NCBI GenBank assembly: GCA_014872785.1
Contig: WKFJ01000005.1
Coordinates: forward strand, 1 to 61,690
DNA: 61,690 nt
Source of the DNA: Alteromonadaceae bacterium
Lineage (GTDB): Bacteria > Pseudomonadota > Gammaproteobacteria > Enterobacterales > Alteromonadaceae
Reading direction: 5' to 3'
Below the pieces are notes generated by a model. The model was not told the DNA's origin, ran no database searches, and saw nothing but the letters and a program-made list of their open reading frames with translations. Of the stretch, positions 19,002 through 28,136 are shown in pieces. The position numbers were made by a program, and so were the translations under genes. Positions within the stretch are counted from its first letter, which is position 1. Every line of letters starts with the position of its first letter.

Positions 19002-19028
19002 AAAAAAAGCGCCACTAGGGCGCTTTTT
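19002..19028 (-). terminator. Terminator of the TonB-dependent receptor gene
   Basis: AGCGCC / GGCGCT stem (19008-19013 with 19019-19024), flanked by A and T runs, lies 18 bp past the receptor stop. On the minus strand a run of seven U residues follows. It separates the receptor transcript from the amylase. Confidence 0.85.
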
Positions 19029-19046
19029 AAAAAGATTCTCGCTTAT

Positions 19047-21689
19047 TTAGAAACGTTTCTTCACGGTAACACCGTAAGTTGCAGGCTCGGTTACATAAGC
19101 ATTTAACTTACCTGCTTGTAGAGGTGTGTTGAAGTTTGTGCGGTTGATGTATTCTTCATCCAACACGTTACGACCCCAGATTACAACGTCAGTGTCGTAG
19201 TCTTCAAAGTTCATGAAGAAACGCACGTTCATCACGTTGTAAGAATCCTGAATCGCTAATGGGTCGTTACTGCCGTCAAGTACGATTTCACCGGTGTAGC
19301 TGTATTCACCCAATACGTATGCATAAATGCCATCGGCCAATTCGAAATCTTTCTTGACCTTAACAATCATGTAATCTTCTGGTTCACCACCAGGGCGATC
19401 ACCAGTTCTATTACAGTAAGGGTTGAGGTTAGCTAGGTCTGCTCCTTCTTGGCCTGGGTCGGCAGGAAAGACACCATCAGGCGTGTTGTGGAATTCATAG
19501 GCATTCCAGCAGTTACCACGTTCAAACGATTCGTACTCTGCATTCACTTTAGCATAGGCCACATTCACTTCAACCGTGTCCATTGGCAACCAAGTCGCTT
19601 CTAGCTCGAAACCATTGATTTTGTAGTCACCGGCGTTTTGAAGGTTAAAGCCGTTACCGGTAAAGGTATTCGCTTGGAAATCTTCAACTGTAGTGTAGTG
19701 TGCCGCAGCATTAATACGGAAGTTTTGGTCTGGGAAGTCTTTCTTGAGACCTACTTCAAATGACTCTGAAGTTTCCGCGTTAAATATCGGGTTAAAGCCA
19801 TTTGCAATACGGTCTGTATTGGTACCACCCGACTTATAACCTGTGCCGTATGAGGCATAGTACATAGAATTACTGTCTGGCTGGTAACTAATTTTTACGG
19901 TACCAGTAGTTTGGTCATCATCAAGCGATTCAACAATGTCAGGACGGCTCGCGGTCGTCGCACCCAATGGCTGGAAGCCCCAGCCAGGTGTCTGGAAAGG
20001 TACTAATGCTTGAAGTGCTGCTTGTCCTTCTGGCGTAGTAATATCTATCGCACCGGCACCAATTCCCTGCATAACCGCAGTTGCCACGCCAACGTTATAC
20101 AATAATGAAGTTGGTGTCAGTGTTTCTGGTACAGCAGGGTTGCCGATTGAATCAAAGAACGGTACATAGGTTGCACCGCCCGGTAAGTTCTCGCTGTATG
20201 TAGTATTTAGGTCTTTGGTCTCACTGGTGAAACGGATACCTGCTGTTAATGTCCACTCATCTGTTAGCTTGTAATCAAACTGGCCAAATAGCGCGTAGCT
20301 TTCATGTTCCTGAGCCGCTAAATGATCGAATCCCGTACCCGCTGGTGCTGGTTGCGCCGACGGTGCAATCAAACCGCCTGTTGCCGCACTTAATCCGTCA
20401 ATAGCTGCCAAGAATGGGTCAAGTGCCCCACCGAATTGCGCTAGATAGAATGGGTTGAATAAAGTGTCAGTGTACAGGCTGTAATCAAGGTCTAGCTCTT
20501 GAGTAAAGTAGTACGCACCCAAAATCGCATTAACTTGGTCACCCGTGTAGTCTAAGCGAAGCTCCTGTGAAAACGAGCTTTGCTCTGCATCATTGCTGGT
20601 ACCAAATAGTGGTGCGTCAGTAAAATCTGTATCTAGATTGTCATACGATTCGAACGCTCTGTATGCCGATACGGACACAATCGAGTATTCATCATCGATA
20701 CTGTAGTTAATTTCCGCAGAAAGGCCTTGGTCTTCCATGGTCGACTCAGGCAAGAAAGAAACCGCAATTTCTCTGTCGTAGAAAGAGTCTCCACCAGGGA
20801 ATACCGTTGCGCCCAACGCCGGTAGCACTGCATCAGTACCAAATCGACCAGGGACGTTTTGAGCGGTAAGGTTGCTCAACTGCACTGGTGCACCACAGCA
20901 GATTTCATCGATTTCCGCGTAGTCAGCAATGATACGCATAGTGAAGTCGTCGTTCGGTGTGTAAAGAGCCTGAACTCGGGTACCCCAACGATTTCTATCG
21001 TTAATCTTATCTTCGCCTAAGTTAACGTCACTGATGATACCGTCGCGCTGACTACCGAACGCGGTAACACGAAATGCCAATTCATCTTCAATCGCCGAGA
21101 CCGAAAATGCACCGGCATAGTTAAATAGATTGAAGTTACCCGCAGTTACTTCGAAGAAACCGTCATCACCATCATGGCTGGGTTGAACGGTTCTGACTAA
21201 CACTGCACCAGATGGCGTGTTTTTACCAAACAGCGTACCTTGTGGACCACGCAGTACTTCAACTGCTTCTACGTCCACTAGGTTATTAATCATTGAATTT
21301 TGTCTTGCTCTGTATACGCCATCTACATATAGACCCACGGAAGATTCTAGACCGAAGTTCTGAGACGAAGTACCAACACCGCGAATCGAGAAGCTTGAGT
21401 TAGTTGCGCTTTGGCTTTGGAATGCGCCCAAGCCAGGAACGTTAGCTTGTAAGTCATAAAGGTCTTTAATGACCGCCTCAGCCATTTGGTCACCGCTAAA
21501 TGCCGTTACTGCAACAGGCACTTCTTGCAGGTTTTGCGCACGTTTTTGAGCGGTAACAGTAATGAGTTCGAGGCTGGTAGCTTCTTCTTCAGCGTCTTCT
21601 TGAGCAACGGCTGCTACCGAGGTCATGCCCAAAGCAAGACCGACAGCGAGCGCTAGTGGTCTGTAGGATTGGTTGAGTGTTGTCTTCAT
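19047..21689 (-). CDS. TonB-dependent outer-membrane receptor
   Basis: 880 residues. Signal peptide about 1-29 (VAAVAQ), then the TonB-box region (LELITVTAQKRAQNLQEVPVAVTAFS). The plug domain (about 50-165) has the diagnostic SFSIRGVGTSS, YVDGVYRARQ and VEVLRGPQGTLFGKNTPSGAV. A 22-strand barrel ends in Phe (YGVTVKKRF). The plug style resembles the large FecA-like/CirA group common in Alteromonadales and sphingomonads. Substrate cannot be told from sequence; the neighbouring amylase suggests a maltooligosaccharide, but a siderophore or other ligand is equally allowed. No partner TonB, ABC or inner-membrane gene is adjacent. Confidence 0.92.
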   Translation of the reverse strand: MKTTLNQSYRPLALAVGLALGMTSVAAVAQEDAEEEATSLELITVTAQKRAQNLQEVPVAVTAFSGDQMAEAVIKDLYDLQANVPGLGAFQSQSATNSSFSIRGVGTSSQNFGLESSVGLYVDGVYRARQNSMINNLVDVEAVEVLRGPQGTLFGKNTPSGAVLVRTVQPSHDGDDGFFEVTAGNFNLFNYAGAFSVSAIEDELAFRVTAFGSQRDGIISDVNLGEDKINDRNRWGTRVQALYTPNDDFTMRIIADYAEIDEICCGAPVQLSNLTAQNVPGRFGTDAVLPALGATVFPGGDSFYDREIAVSFLPESTMEDQGLSAEINYSIDDEYSIVSVSAYRAFESYDNLDTDFTDAPLFGTSNDAEQSSFSQELRLDYTGDQVNAILGAYYFTQELDLDYSLYTDTLFNPFYLAQFGGALDPFLAAIDGLSAATGGLIAPSAQPAPAGTGFDHLAAQEHESYALFGQFDYKLTDEWTLTAGIRFTSETKDLNTTYSENLPGGATYVPFFDSIGNPAVPETLTPTSLLYNVGVATAVMQGIGAGAIDITTPEGQAALQALVPFQTPGWGFQPLGATTASRPDIVESLDDDQTTGTVKISYQPDSNSMYYASYGTGYKSGGTNTDRIANGFNPIFNAETSESFEVGLKKDFPDQNFRINAAAHYTTVEDFQANTFTGNGFNLQNAGDYKINGFELEATWLPMDTVEVNVAYAKVNAEYESFERGNCWNAYEFHNTPDGVFPADPGQEGADLANLNPYCNRTGDRPGGEPEDYMIVKVKKDFELADGIYAYVLGEYSYTGEIVLDGSNDPLAIQDSYNVMNVRFFMNFEDYDTDVVIWGRNVLDEEYINRTNFNTPLQAGKLNAYVTEPATYGVTVKKRF

Positions 21690-22165
21690 AACTTTGTTCT
21701 CATTTTATTATGGGTACAGGTTTAATAATGTCCTGAGATAAGGTGATGTTGTGTGTTCTTTTCATCATTCTTATCAACACCGCTTGCCAGAAATGGAGTC
21801 GTAAGTAAACGGCAATCAAAACAAACTGTCCAAAAGTAAATCATATGCTAACAAAATGTTAAACATGTATAAGATAAAAAATGCTTTTATTTTCATTATT
21901 TACCCTATTTTTACAAACGAGCGTTTAAATTAGTCGTTTTAGGGCGAAAATTCTGCTTGTTCAGTCCGTGAATATTGATTTACTCCAGAAATAAATTTCG
22001 GTTTGGTATGTGTTGAATTCGAAAATAAGTGTAGACGAAACAACATCAATTGCCAGGCAGTGAAAAAAAAATTCATCATATTTTTACAATTAGCCCTATT
22101 CTGGGATTGCAATTTATCATCTTGATATCTATGATTTTTTTGATACTCACATTGAAACGTCCCAC
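21690..22165. other. 476-bp divergent intergenic region
   Basis: Between the TonB-dependent receptor (minus) and the HD-domain gene (plus). AT-rich, with no gene I can support. It must hold both promoters. The only structured element noted is AAACG-AG-CGTTT (21915-21926), an inverted repeat of the LacI-family shape lying about 230 bp from either start, too distant to assign. Confidence 0.5.
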
Positions 22166-23053
22166 ATGCCAATAAAGTCAGGGTTGCAATTAACAAGCGT
22201 TCGCTTGGACAAAGACACCTATTATTTTCTGCCTAGCGATTTTGCGCTAGAGCATGGGCGTGACGAAGCGGCGCTGCGTAAATTTATTAAAATAAACATT
22301 TTTGACTACAAAGACGGCGCTTACTTACCGCAAACGATTGGCTTTTGGAATATCCTAAATTTTGCTAAGCAGTACTTACAAAGTGATCAGGAAAAGCTGT
22401 CTAAACTGTATTTTCACAATTTAAATCACACCTTTCATCCTGTGCGCGGTGTGATTGCTGTGGCACTAAAAATGGCAATTATTGACGGTACGCCACCTGA
22501 TCAAGACAACTACGAATGCATAGGCTTAGCCGCGGCATTGCACGATATTGGTAACATAGTGCAACGCATGAGGCACGAAAAGATAAGCGTTGATACAGCC
22601 AAAGAAAAACTGCGCGAGTTGGAGTACGACAGCAAACTCATAGACTGCATAGAAAATTGTATTTACAGCACTGCTATTGAATATAACGACGATGTGCCGA
22701 GCAGGGTGGTTGGGTCTCGTGATGCAAAACTGCTTTCGGATGCAGACTTGAGTAACCCAGGTTTCTTCGATGCCCGCTATTTTGCGATGGAGTCGATAAA
22801 GTTGTGGCTAGAGCTGGGCAATTTTGATTTAGAAGCGTATGCAACTGAAGGTGTTAAGTTTACTCGTCAGTTTTTTGAAGACATTGGCGATTATCACACC
22901 AGTGTTGGTAGATTTTTGTTTGGCGAACAACGTCGCAACAACATGAAAAATCTGGAAGCTGCCACCTTAGCAATATTGCAAGAAGCCGATTATTCAATGG
23001 AACAACTTAAGCGCCTTATTGAACTAGAAGATGAGCGCCTACTAAATATTTAG
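22166..23053 (+). CDS. HD-domain phosphohydrolase-like protein
   Basis: 295 residues, cytoplasmic. The HD metal-site signature is present: His in HNLNHTFHP, the His-Asp pair in AALHDIGN, and the later Asp in LLSDADLSN. The overall pattern fits an HD/PDEase-type metal-dependent phosphohydrolase, without the GYP motif of c-di-GMP enzymes and without the HDOD pattern of the protein at 28137. The substrate (nucleotide or cyclic nucleotide) cannot be predicted. The N-terminal 80 residues match nothing I recognise. Monocistronic, with a hairpin terminator directly after the stop. Confidence 0.75.
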   Translation: MPIKSGLQLTSVRLDKDTYYFLPSDFALEHGRDEAALRKFIKINIFDYKDGAYLPQTIGFWNILNFAKQYLQSDQEKLSKLYFHNLNHTFHPVRGVIAVALKMAIIDGTPPDQDNYECIGLAAALHDIGNIVQRMRHEKISVDTAKEKLRELEYDSKLIDCIENCIYSTAIEYNDDVPSRVVGSRDAKLLSDADLSNPGFFDARYFAMESIKLWLELGNFDLEAYATEGVKFTRQFFEDIGDYHTSVGRFLFGEQRRNNMKNLEAATLAILQEADYSMEQLKRLIELEDERLLNI

Positions 23054-23054
23054 C

Positions 23055-23078
23055 GGGCGCCTCGCCCAGGCCTTTTTT
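23055..23078 (+). terminator. Terminator of the HD-domain gene
   Basis: GGGCG-CCT-CGCCC hairpin, then AGGCC and a run of six T, beginning 1 bp after the stop. It sits between two convergent genes. Confidence 0.65.
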
Positions 23079-23091
23079 CTTGCAAAAGGAA

Positions 23092-23835
23092 TTAATGTCC
23101 GTGGTGGCCATGCCCGTGACTGCTCGCCGCTTCAATTGGTTGGCCTTTTTCATTGTAGAAACCTGAGGCGCCGTGTTCCACAAATCCCAGATTAATCATC
23201 TGCATTAGGAAGGGATCCGATTCATTGTCGCCGACATCAGCATAATCAGTTAAGTAGTAGTTATCCCACTTCGCATATTGCTCTGCTACGTCTGCTTGCT
23301 TGAAATCAATTGATAGCAGCTGCCAGGTCATCGAGTGTCCACCTTTATTTACCTGCATTTGCTTGATCAAATTGTGCTCGGCCAACCACACCAACGAGAG
23401 GTCAACATCATCTTGGTGAAAACGGAAATAACGTTCTTTGCCAAATTTTCCTTGTGTACTTGCTTTGCTTTCTGTCATTTTTGCCAACAGTTTACTATCT
23501 AATAACTGGTGCTTTTCGCTCCAGTCTTTCAATTGGTGCCCAGCAATTTCTGTCGCCTCATATTCAATTCCACGTTTATGCGCGTCGAACAACTTAATCA
23601 GTTTTACTCGGTGATTTTTTTGCAGAGTCCAATGTTGAGAAACACCGGTTTTGGGATATTGATGGACGACTTCATTATCACTGATGCGCCATAGCGAAAA
23701 AGGGCGTTTTCGCTCGGGATGCTGTGAATGGCCATTAGCCTCGGTAATCTCATAATGAGCCTGTAGCGGTGCGGCGTTAGCAAAAGTAAAACTGCAAAGT
23801 AAAAGGGAAATTGAGACAAATGTAGGTATCTTCAT
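23092..23835 (-). CDS. Secreted protein with His-rich C-terminus, unknown
   Basis: 247 residues from the ATG at 23835. A longer reading (to 23886) would add residues before a clear signal peptide MKIPTFVSISLLLCSFTFANA, so the internal Met is preferred. The mature protein is rich in charged and aromatic residues and ends in SSHGHGHHGH, a likely Zn, Ni or Cu ligand cluster. No family recognised. It is convergent with the HD-domain gene and lies just downstream of the alkaline phosphatase pair on the same strand, though a strong terminator separates them. A periplasmic role with metal is possible, as alkaline phosphatases need zinc, but this is speculation from proximity. Confidence 0.7.
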   Translation of the reverse strand: MKIPTFVSISLLLCSFTFANAAPLQAHYEITEANGHSQHPERKRPFSLWRISDNEVVHQYPKTGVSQHWTLQKNHRVKLIKLFDAHKRGIEYEATEIAGHQLKDWSEKHQLLDSKLLAKMTESKASTQGKFGKERYFRFHQDDVDLSLVWLAEHNLIKQMQVNKGGHSMTWQLLSIDFKQADVAEQYAKWDNYYLTDYADVGDNESDPFLMQMINLGFVEHGASGFYNEKGQPIEAASSHGHGHHGH

Positions 23836-23991
23836 AGTGGCGGTCGTCTTTAATATGCGTATTAATGTTGGCAACATAGGCGCCAAACTAATTTGGTCAT
23901 CTGCTGAGCGGTCACGTTAGGTGATTGCGATGACAGTAGGTTTAAGCTTTTGTGTAAAATTGGTGTCTTTTTTCACTTTTCACACGAGAAA

Positions 23992-24020
23992 TAAAAAGCG
24001 CCGAGCATTTACTCGGCGCT
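23992..24020 (-). terminator. Terminator of the alkaline phosphatase operon
   Basis: A 9-bp perfect stem AGCGCCGAG / CTCGGCGCT with a 6-base loop is followed on the minus strand by TTTTTATTT. It lies 12 bp past the stop of the downstream phosphatase gene. Confidence 0.9.
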
Positions 24021-24032
24021 ATGTCCGACTAT

Positions 24033-25997
24033 TTAGTCGAGAGCTTTGTTGGCATCGCTAACCATGTTGGACGCGTAGTCCATGACATGGAAAATGATAC
24101 TTTGTTCGTTGGTACCGGTGACAAGGTGTGCCCCGGGTCCGCGAGCGTAAATACCCACATCTTCTGCAGCGTGAGTCTCTGACGATAATGGCACCAACGC
24201 TTCTTGGTGGAAACCAGAAGCCGTAGTGTCAACATCGGTCAGGTCAACACGTCCGGTTACTTGCGGTGAACCGTATGCTAAATCCGCATCTGTTGCATTG
24301 CCGAAGTCTTGGAATCCACGTCCGTTGGTATAACCCAATGTAGTATAAGGCATGCCATCTGCGGCTAGGCTTGGCTCGGTCGAACCAACTGATACCACTT
24401 TGCCTAAAATCGGGTTACCGCGTTTTGGATACCCGGCAATGGTAAACACGTGACTGTGGTCGGCAGTTACGATGATAAGGGTGTCTTCCTCATCAGTCAT
24501 GCGCAAAGCTGCTTGAACAGCCTCATCAAAAGCAATGGTATCCGTCAGTGCGTTGTAAGCGCTGCCTGCGTGGTGACCATGGTCAATACGACCAGACTCC
24601 ACCATTAGGAAGAAACCGTCTTCGTCGTTGTCTAAGATTTCAATCGCTTTTGCGGTCATTTCAGCAACGGATGGCTCACCGGCAATATCATTGCCACGGT
24701 CGGCTTCATAACGCATGTGAGATTCGTTGAATAAACCAAACAACTTAGTTGTGGTCTCGGTATTTACTGCGTCAAACCCCGTCTGGTCGTATACATATAC
24801 ACCGTCAGGATAAGTTGCTTGCCATTCAGCGGTTAGGTCGCGATTGTCGGTGCGGTCACCTTCAACACTGCTAGCCGCATCTGGGCTGTTAAAAGCAGCG
24901 TCTTTTGGCAAGAAGTGACGACGACCGCCACCCATTACTACATCGATTCCATCTACGTCTACACCATCAAAACGCGCCTCAAGGTTCGATTCGAAGTTAA
25001 CGAGTTGAGAAGCGATATCCTCACATGCGATCTCCGTTTCAGGCATATCCGAAACATCTTCCCAGTTGCGGTCTGCTGATTTTGCATACGTGGAGGCCGG
25101 AGTCGCGTGAGTAATACGCGCTGTTGACACAATCCCCGTTGCTTTACCTACCATTTCTGCAAGCTCGAGCGTTGTAACAAGCTCATTACCGGATACCGAT
25201 GCGCAGCTGCCGCGCTCAACTCCTTCACCTACACCAATTACGCCTACATCTGTTTTTACGCCTGCAACCACGGCGGTCATGGTTCCCGCCGAATCAGGGG
25301 TTTGTGCGTCTACGTTGTAGGTCTTAGATAATCCAGAAAAAGGCATATTATCGATGGCAAGTACGTTTTCTTCACCGTCCATCCCTTTGTTTTGGCCGTC
25401 TAAGATACGTGCTGCAGTCACGGTGCTAATTCCAATGCCATCACCCACGAACAAGATCACGTTCTTCGCTTGACCTCGCACGTCAGCGATTTCGCTCATT
25501 GCAACTTTTTCAATGACGAGACCTTTTTCGTCGTTAGATTTGGCACCAGTTGCCGGATTAGTAAGATCGTTCCAGATCTCTTTTGCTTGTTCCACTTCTG
25601 CGCGGCCCGCGACGAAGTAACTATTAGTGCGGCTTGTGGCTAAGGCTGAAGCTGGCAGTTCAGTTAGTGTTGGCGAGCACACATACTGGGTATCTGTGAC
25701 TTCATCAACATCTAGTACGCCGTTACCATTGCTATCTAAACCTGAGTCAATTTGTACGCCGCCATTGCGACAGTTTTCATTGCCTACTGCCAGTGCTGTT
25801 TGATTAATTAAGCTGTTTAAGCCGTTGCTACCGTCAGACCCATCAGTACCGTTGGTGCCATCTTGACCGTCTGCGCCAGCCGAACCTTGCTCGCCCACTG
25901 AGCCGGTTGGGCCTGGAGCGCCGTCGTCACCATCATCCACACAACCGCTCAAACTGATGACCGAAGCGGCGATTAATGTATATACGAAATTTTTCAT
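24033..25997 (-). CDS. Alkaline phosphatase lipoprotein with collagen-like N-terminus
   Basis: 654 residues, second of a tandem pair. Lipobox ISLSGC near residue 19, then a Gly-X-Y stretch (about 27-60, GAPGPTGSVGEQGSAGADGQ and onward). An EF-hand-like SGLDSNGNGVLDVDE segment and the PhoA-type catalytic domain follow. Catalytic features: metal-binding FVGDGIG, nucleophile Ser in TPDSAGTMTAV, MVESGRIDHGHHAGS and TADHSHVFT. Expected to hydrolyse phosphomonoesters at the cell surface. The catalytic domain is a near copy of the one at 26011 (shared DGMG/DGIG, GGGRRHFLPKD, YTTLGYTNGRGF). A 13-bp gap and same strand indicate one transcript. The extra N-terminal part suggests a surface-tethered version of the soluble upstream copy. 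Confidence 0.92.
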   Translation of the reverse strand: MKNFVYTLIAASVISLSGCVDDGDDGAPGPTGSVGEQGSAGADGQDGTNGTDGSDGSNGLNSLINQTALAVGNENCRNGGVQIDSGLDSNGNGVLDVDEVTDTQYVCSPTLTELPASALATSRTNSYFVAGRAEVEQAKEIWNDLTNPATGAKSNDEKGLVIEKVAMSEIADVRGQAKNVILFVGDGIGISTVTAARILDGQNKGMDGEENVLAIDNMPFSGLSKTYNVDAQTPDSAGTMTAVVAGVKTDVGVIGVGEGVERGSCASVSGNELVTTLELAEMVGKATGIVSTARITHATPASTYAKSADRNWEDVSDMPETEIACEDIASQLVNFESNLEARFDGVDVDGIDVVMGGGRRHFLPKDAAFNSPDAASSVEGDRTDNRDLTAEWQATYPDGVYVYDQTGFDAVNTETTTKLFGLFNESHMRYEADRGNDIAGEPSVAEMTAKAIEILDNDEDGFFLMVESGRIDHGHHAGSAYNALTDTIAFDEAVQAALRMTDEEDTLIIVTADHSHVFTIAGYPKRGNPILGKVVSVGSTEPSLAADGMPYTTLGYTNGRGFQDFGNATDADLAYGSPQVTGRVDLTDVDTTASGFHQEALVPLSSETHAAEDVGIYARGPGAHLVTGTNEQSIIFHVMDYASNMVSDANKALD

Positions 25998-26010
25998 TTT
26001 AATCTTTCCC

Positions 26011-27591
26011 TTAGTCTACAAGATCAAGCGCTTGATCAATTAGGTGGAACACTACGCTTTGCTCAACAACACCCTGCGCGAACTGTGAGCCAGGTCCCAT
26101 TGCGTGCAATGAGATATCCTCACCTGCGTGAGTCTCAGAACTCGTTGGGATTGTGGCTTCTTGGTGGTAGCCTGACTGAGTCGTGTCAATTGCTGAGGTA
26201 TCGACACGACCAGCAACAGGATCTAAGCCATAAGTAACGTCGGCATCGGTTTCTGTGCCTAAATCACGAAAACCTCGGCCGTTGGTGTAACCAAGAGTAG
26301 TGTAAGGCAAGTTATCCGCAGCTAACGAAGGAGTATCTGAACCGACAGAAACCACATGACCTAAAATAGGGTTACCGCGTTTTGGATAACCTGCGATAGT
26401 AAATACATGGCTGTGGTCAGCAGTGACTAAGATTAATGTATCTTCGGCACTTGTCGCGTCTATTGCTGCTTGTACGGCTTCGGCAAACTCAATAGTGTCT
26501 GTTAATGCATTGTAAGCGCTACCTGCATGGTGACCGTGGTCGATACGGCCAGACTCAACCATCAATAAAAATCCATTTTCGTTATTATCTAGAACGTCGA
26601 TGGCCTTGGCGGTAATTTCGGCTAAAGATGGTTCGCCCGCAATGTCATTGGCGCGGTCAGCTTCATAATTCATGTGTGATTCGTTAAACAGTCCGAAAAC
26701 GCGCTCGGTTGTGTCAGCGTCTATCGCGTCAAAACCTGCTTGGTCGTAGACATAAACACCATTTTCATACTGTGCTTGCCACTCTGCCGTTAAGTCACGA
26801 CCGTCTGTGCGGTCACCTTCAACGTTACTGCGCGCATCTGGACTATTAAAAGCCTCGTCTTTTGGCAAAAAGTGACGACGGCCGCCGCCCATTGCCACTT
26901 CGATACCGTCAATATCTACACCTGGATATCTTTCTTCTACATAGGTCTCAAAGTTAACAAGTTGATCGGCGATGTCTTTGCAGCCACCAGTCACGGCATC
27001 TTCCGGCATATCAGATACATCTTCCCAGTTGCGATCCGCAGACTTCGCATAAGTCGCCGCAGGAGTTGCATGTGTAATACGCGCGGTTGATACAATACCG
27101 GTTGAAAGTCCTTTGATTTCGGCCAATTCAATGGCGGTTACCACTTCGTTTCCTGCAACAGTGGAACAGTTACCACGTTCGATGTCTTCATCAACACCAA
27201 TAACACCTACATCAGTTTTCAAACCTGAAATCATGGCCGTCATGGTGCCAGCTGAGTCAGGTGTTTGTGCGTCGACGTTATAGGTTTTCACCTGCGCACT
27301 GAATGGGATGGTTTCAAAACTTAAGTATCCTTCTTCACCTGAGTTGCCTTCTTGTTGTCCTTTCAGTATGCGAGAGGCAGTCAGGGTTGATATACCCATA
27401 CCATCGCCTACGAATAAGATAACGTTTTTCGCTTTTTGTTTAGGGTTTCTGGCTAACTTGGTGGCGATACTCGCTTGGCCATCTGTGTACAAGCTGCTGT
27501 CAGTTTGCACGCTTGGGAACACTTGAGCCTGAGTGGCCGCCGATACAGCAAGCGCCACCGCGCTTACAGAGGCAATCCAATTTTTCTTCAT
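26011..27591 (-). CDS. Secreted alkaline phosphatase (PhoA family)
   Basis: 526 residues from the ATG at 27591, chosen over an upstream TTG because AGGA lies about 9 bp before it and the protein then starts with a signal peptide (MKKNWIASVSAVALAVSAATQAQ). PhoA fold: FVGDGMGIS metal site, nucleophile Ser in TPDSAGTMTAM, GGGRRHFLPKD, MVESGRIDHGHHAGS and TADHSHVFT. Periplasmic or extracellular phosphomonoesterase for phosphate scavenging. First gene of a two-gene operon with the lipoprotein paralogue at 24033. Phosphate control is expected for the family, but I could not find a convincing PhoB box. Confidence 0.92.
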   Translation of the reverse strand: MKKNWIASVSAVALAVSAATQAQVFPSVQTDSSLYTDGQASIATKLARNPKQKAKNVILFVGDGMGISTLTASRILKGQQEGNSGEEGYLSFETIPFSAQVKTYNVDAQTPDSAGTMTAMISGLKTDVGVIGVDEDIERGNCSTVAGNEVVTAIELAEIKGLSTGIVSTARITHATPAATYAKSADRNWEDVSDMPEDAVTGGCKDIADQLVNFETYVEERYPGVDIDGIEVAMGGGRRHFLPKDEAFNSPDARSNVEGDRTDGRDLTAEWQAQYENGVYVYDQAGFDAIDADTTERVFGLFNESHMNYEADRANDIAGEPSLAEITAKAIDVLDNNENGFLLMVESGRIDHGHHAGSAYNALTDTIEFAEAVQAAIDATSAEDTLILVTADHSHVFTIAGYPKRGNPILGHVVSVGSDTPSLAADNLPYTTLGYTNGRGFRDLGTETDADVTYGLDPVAGRVDTSAIDTTQSGYHQEATIPTSSETHAGEDISLHAMGPGSQFAQGVVEQSVVFHLIDQALDLVD

Positions 27592-28136
27592 GGCTAGTAT
27601 TCCTGGTTGTCGTTTTTTTGGAGGTTTATCCAACCGAATGTGGATAAAACTGTGGGGGAGGATAGGCAGGTTCAGTGACTATTTTTTTATACTTTTTCTA
27701 CGTAAAGGTGATGACTTTTATCCGCTTATTTAAAGACTGTTACCGAATTATGAACACTGGAACGAATGGTGCTGGTTATCGAAAGCGATGCCTGTATCAT
27801 CTAATTTGATGATAAAAATATGTTACAACATAACTATTTTTGCCCAGAAAAAATGACATTAAAAAGACACACCTGTGACAAATGTGACAGTGATAAAAAG
27901 AGTCTGTGAATAGGTCGAGGTCGTACCAGTGATTTCTAAAACACTTGGATGACCTTAAGTGAGAAGGAATCCTGCTCATATTGCTTTACTAAGGACTTTT
28001 GGTTTACCAGATTCAATGGCAAAATAAAGGGCTTAATCCTCTTGCGTTTGTTGGAAGTAATGCATTGCTGGGGGCACATTCATCCGCCCATATAAAGGTG
28101 GGTATCAGTCGCGGTGTATAAAGGAACAGTTCGACG
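27592..28136. other. 545-bp divergent intergenic region
   Basis: Between the phosphatase operon (minus) and the HDOD gene (plus). No gene supported. It holds a direct repeat TGTGACA-AA-TGTGACA (27874-27889) about 285 bp upstream of the phosphatase start; its spacing (9 bp) does not match the 11-bp period of a Pho box. Confidence 0.5.

Noticed and set aside
18812..21700. TonB-dependent receptor and amylase as one operon
   Set aside because: A good terminator (19002-19028) and separate palindromic operator-like sites lie between the two genes.
21915..21926. AAACGAGCGTTT as operator of the TonB-dependent receptor
   Set aside because: About 230 bp from either flanking start and a single short palindrome, so no assignment was made.
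22166..23053. The HD-domain protein as a c-di-GMP phosphodiesterase
   Set aside because: It has HD-type metal residues but lacks the HHEKLDGTGYP motif, present in the true HD-GYP protein at 49384.
27874..27889. TGTGACA direct repeat upstream of the phosphatase operon as a Pho box
   Set aside because: The repeat period is 9 bp, not 11, the site is about 285 bp from the start, and the CTGTCAT core is incomplete.
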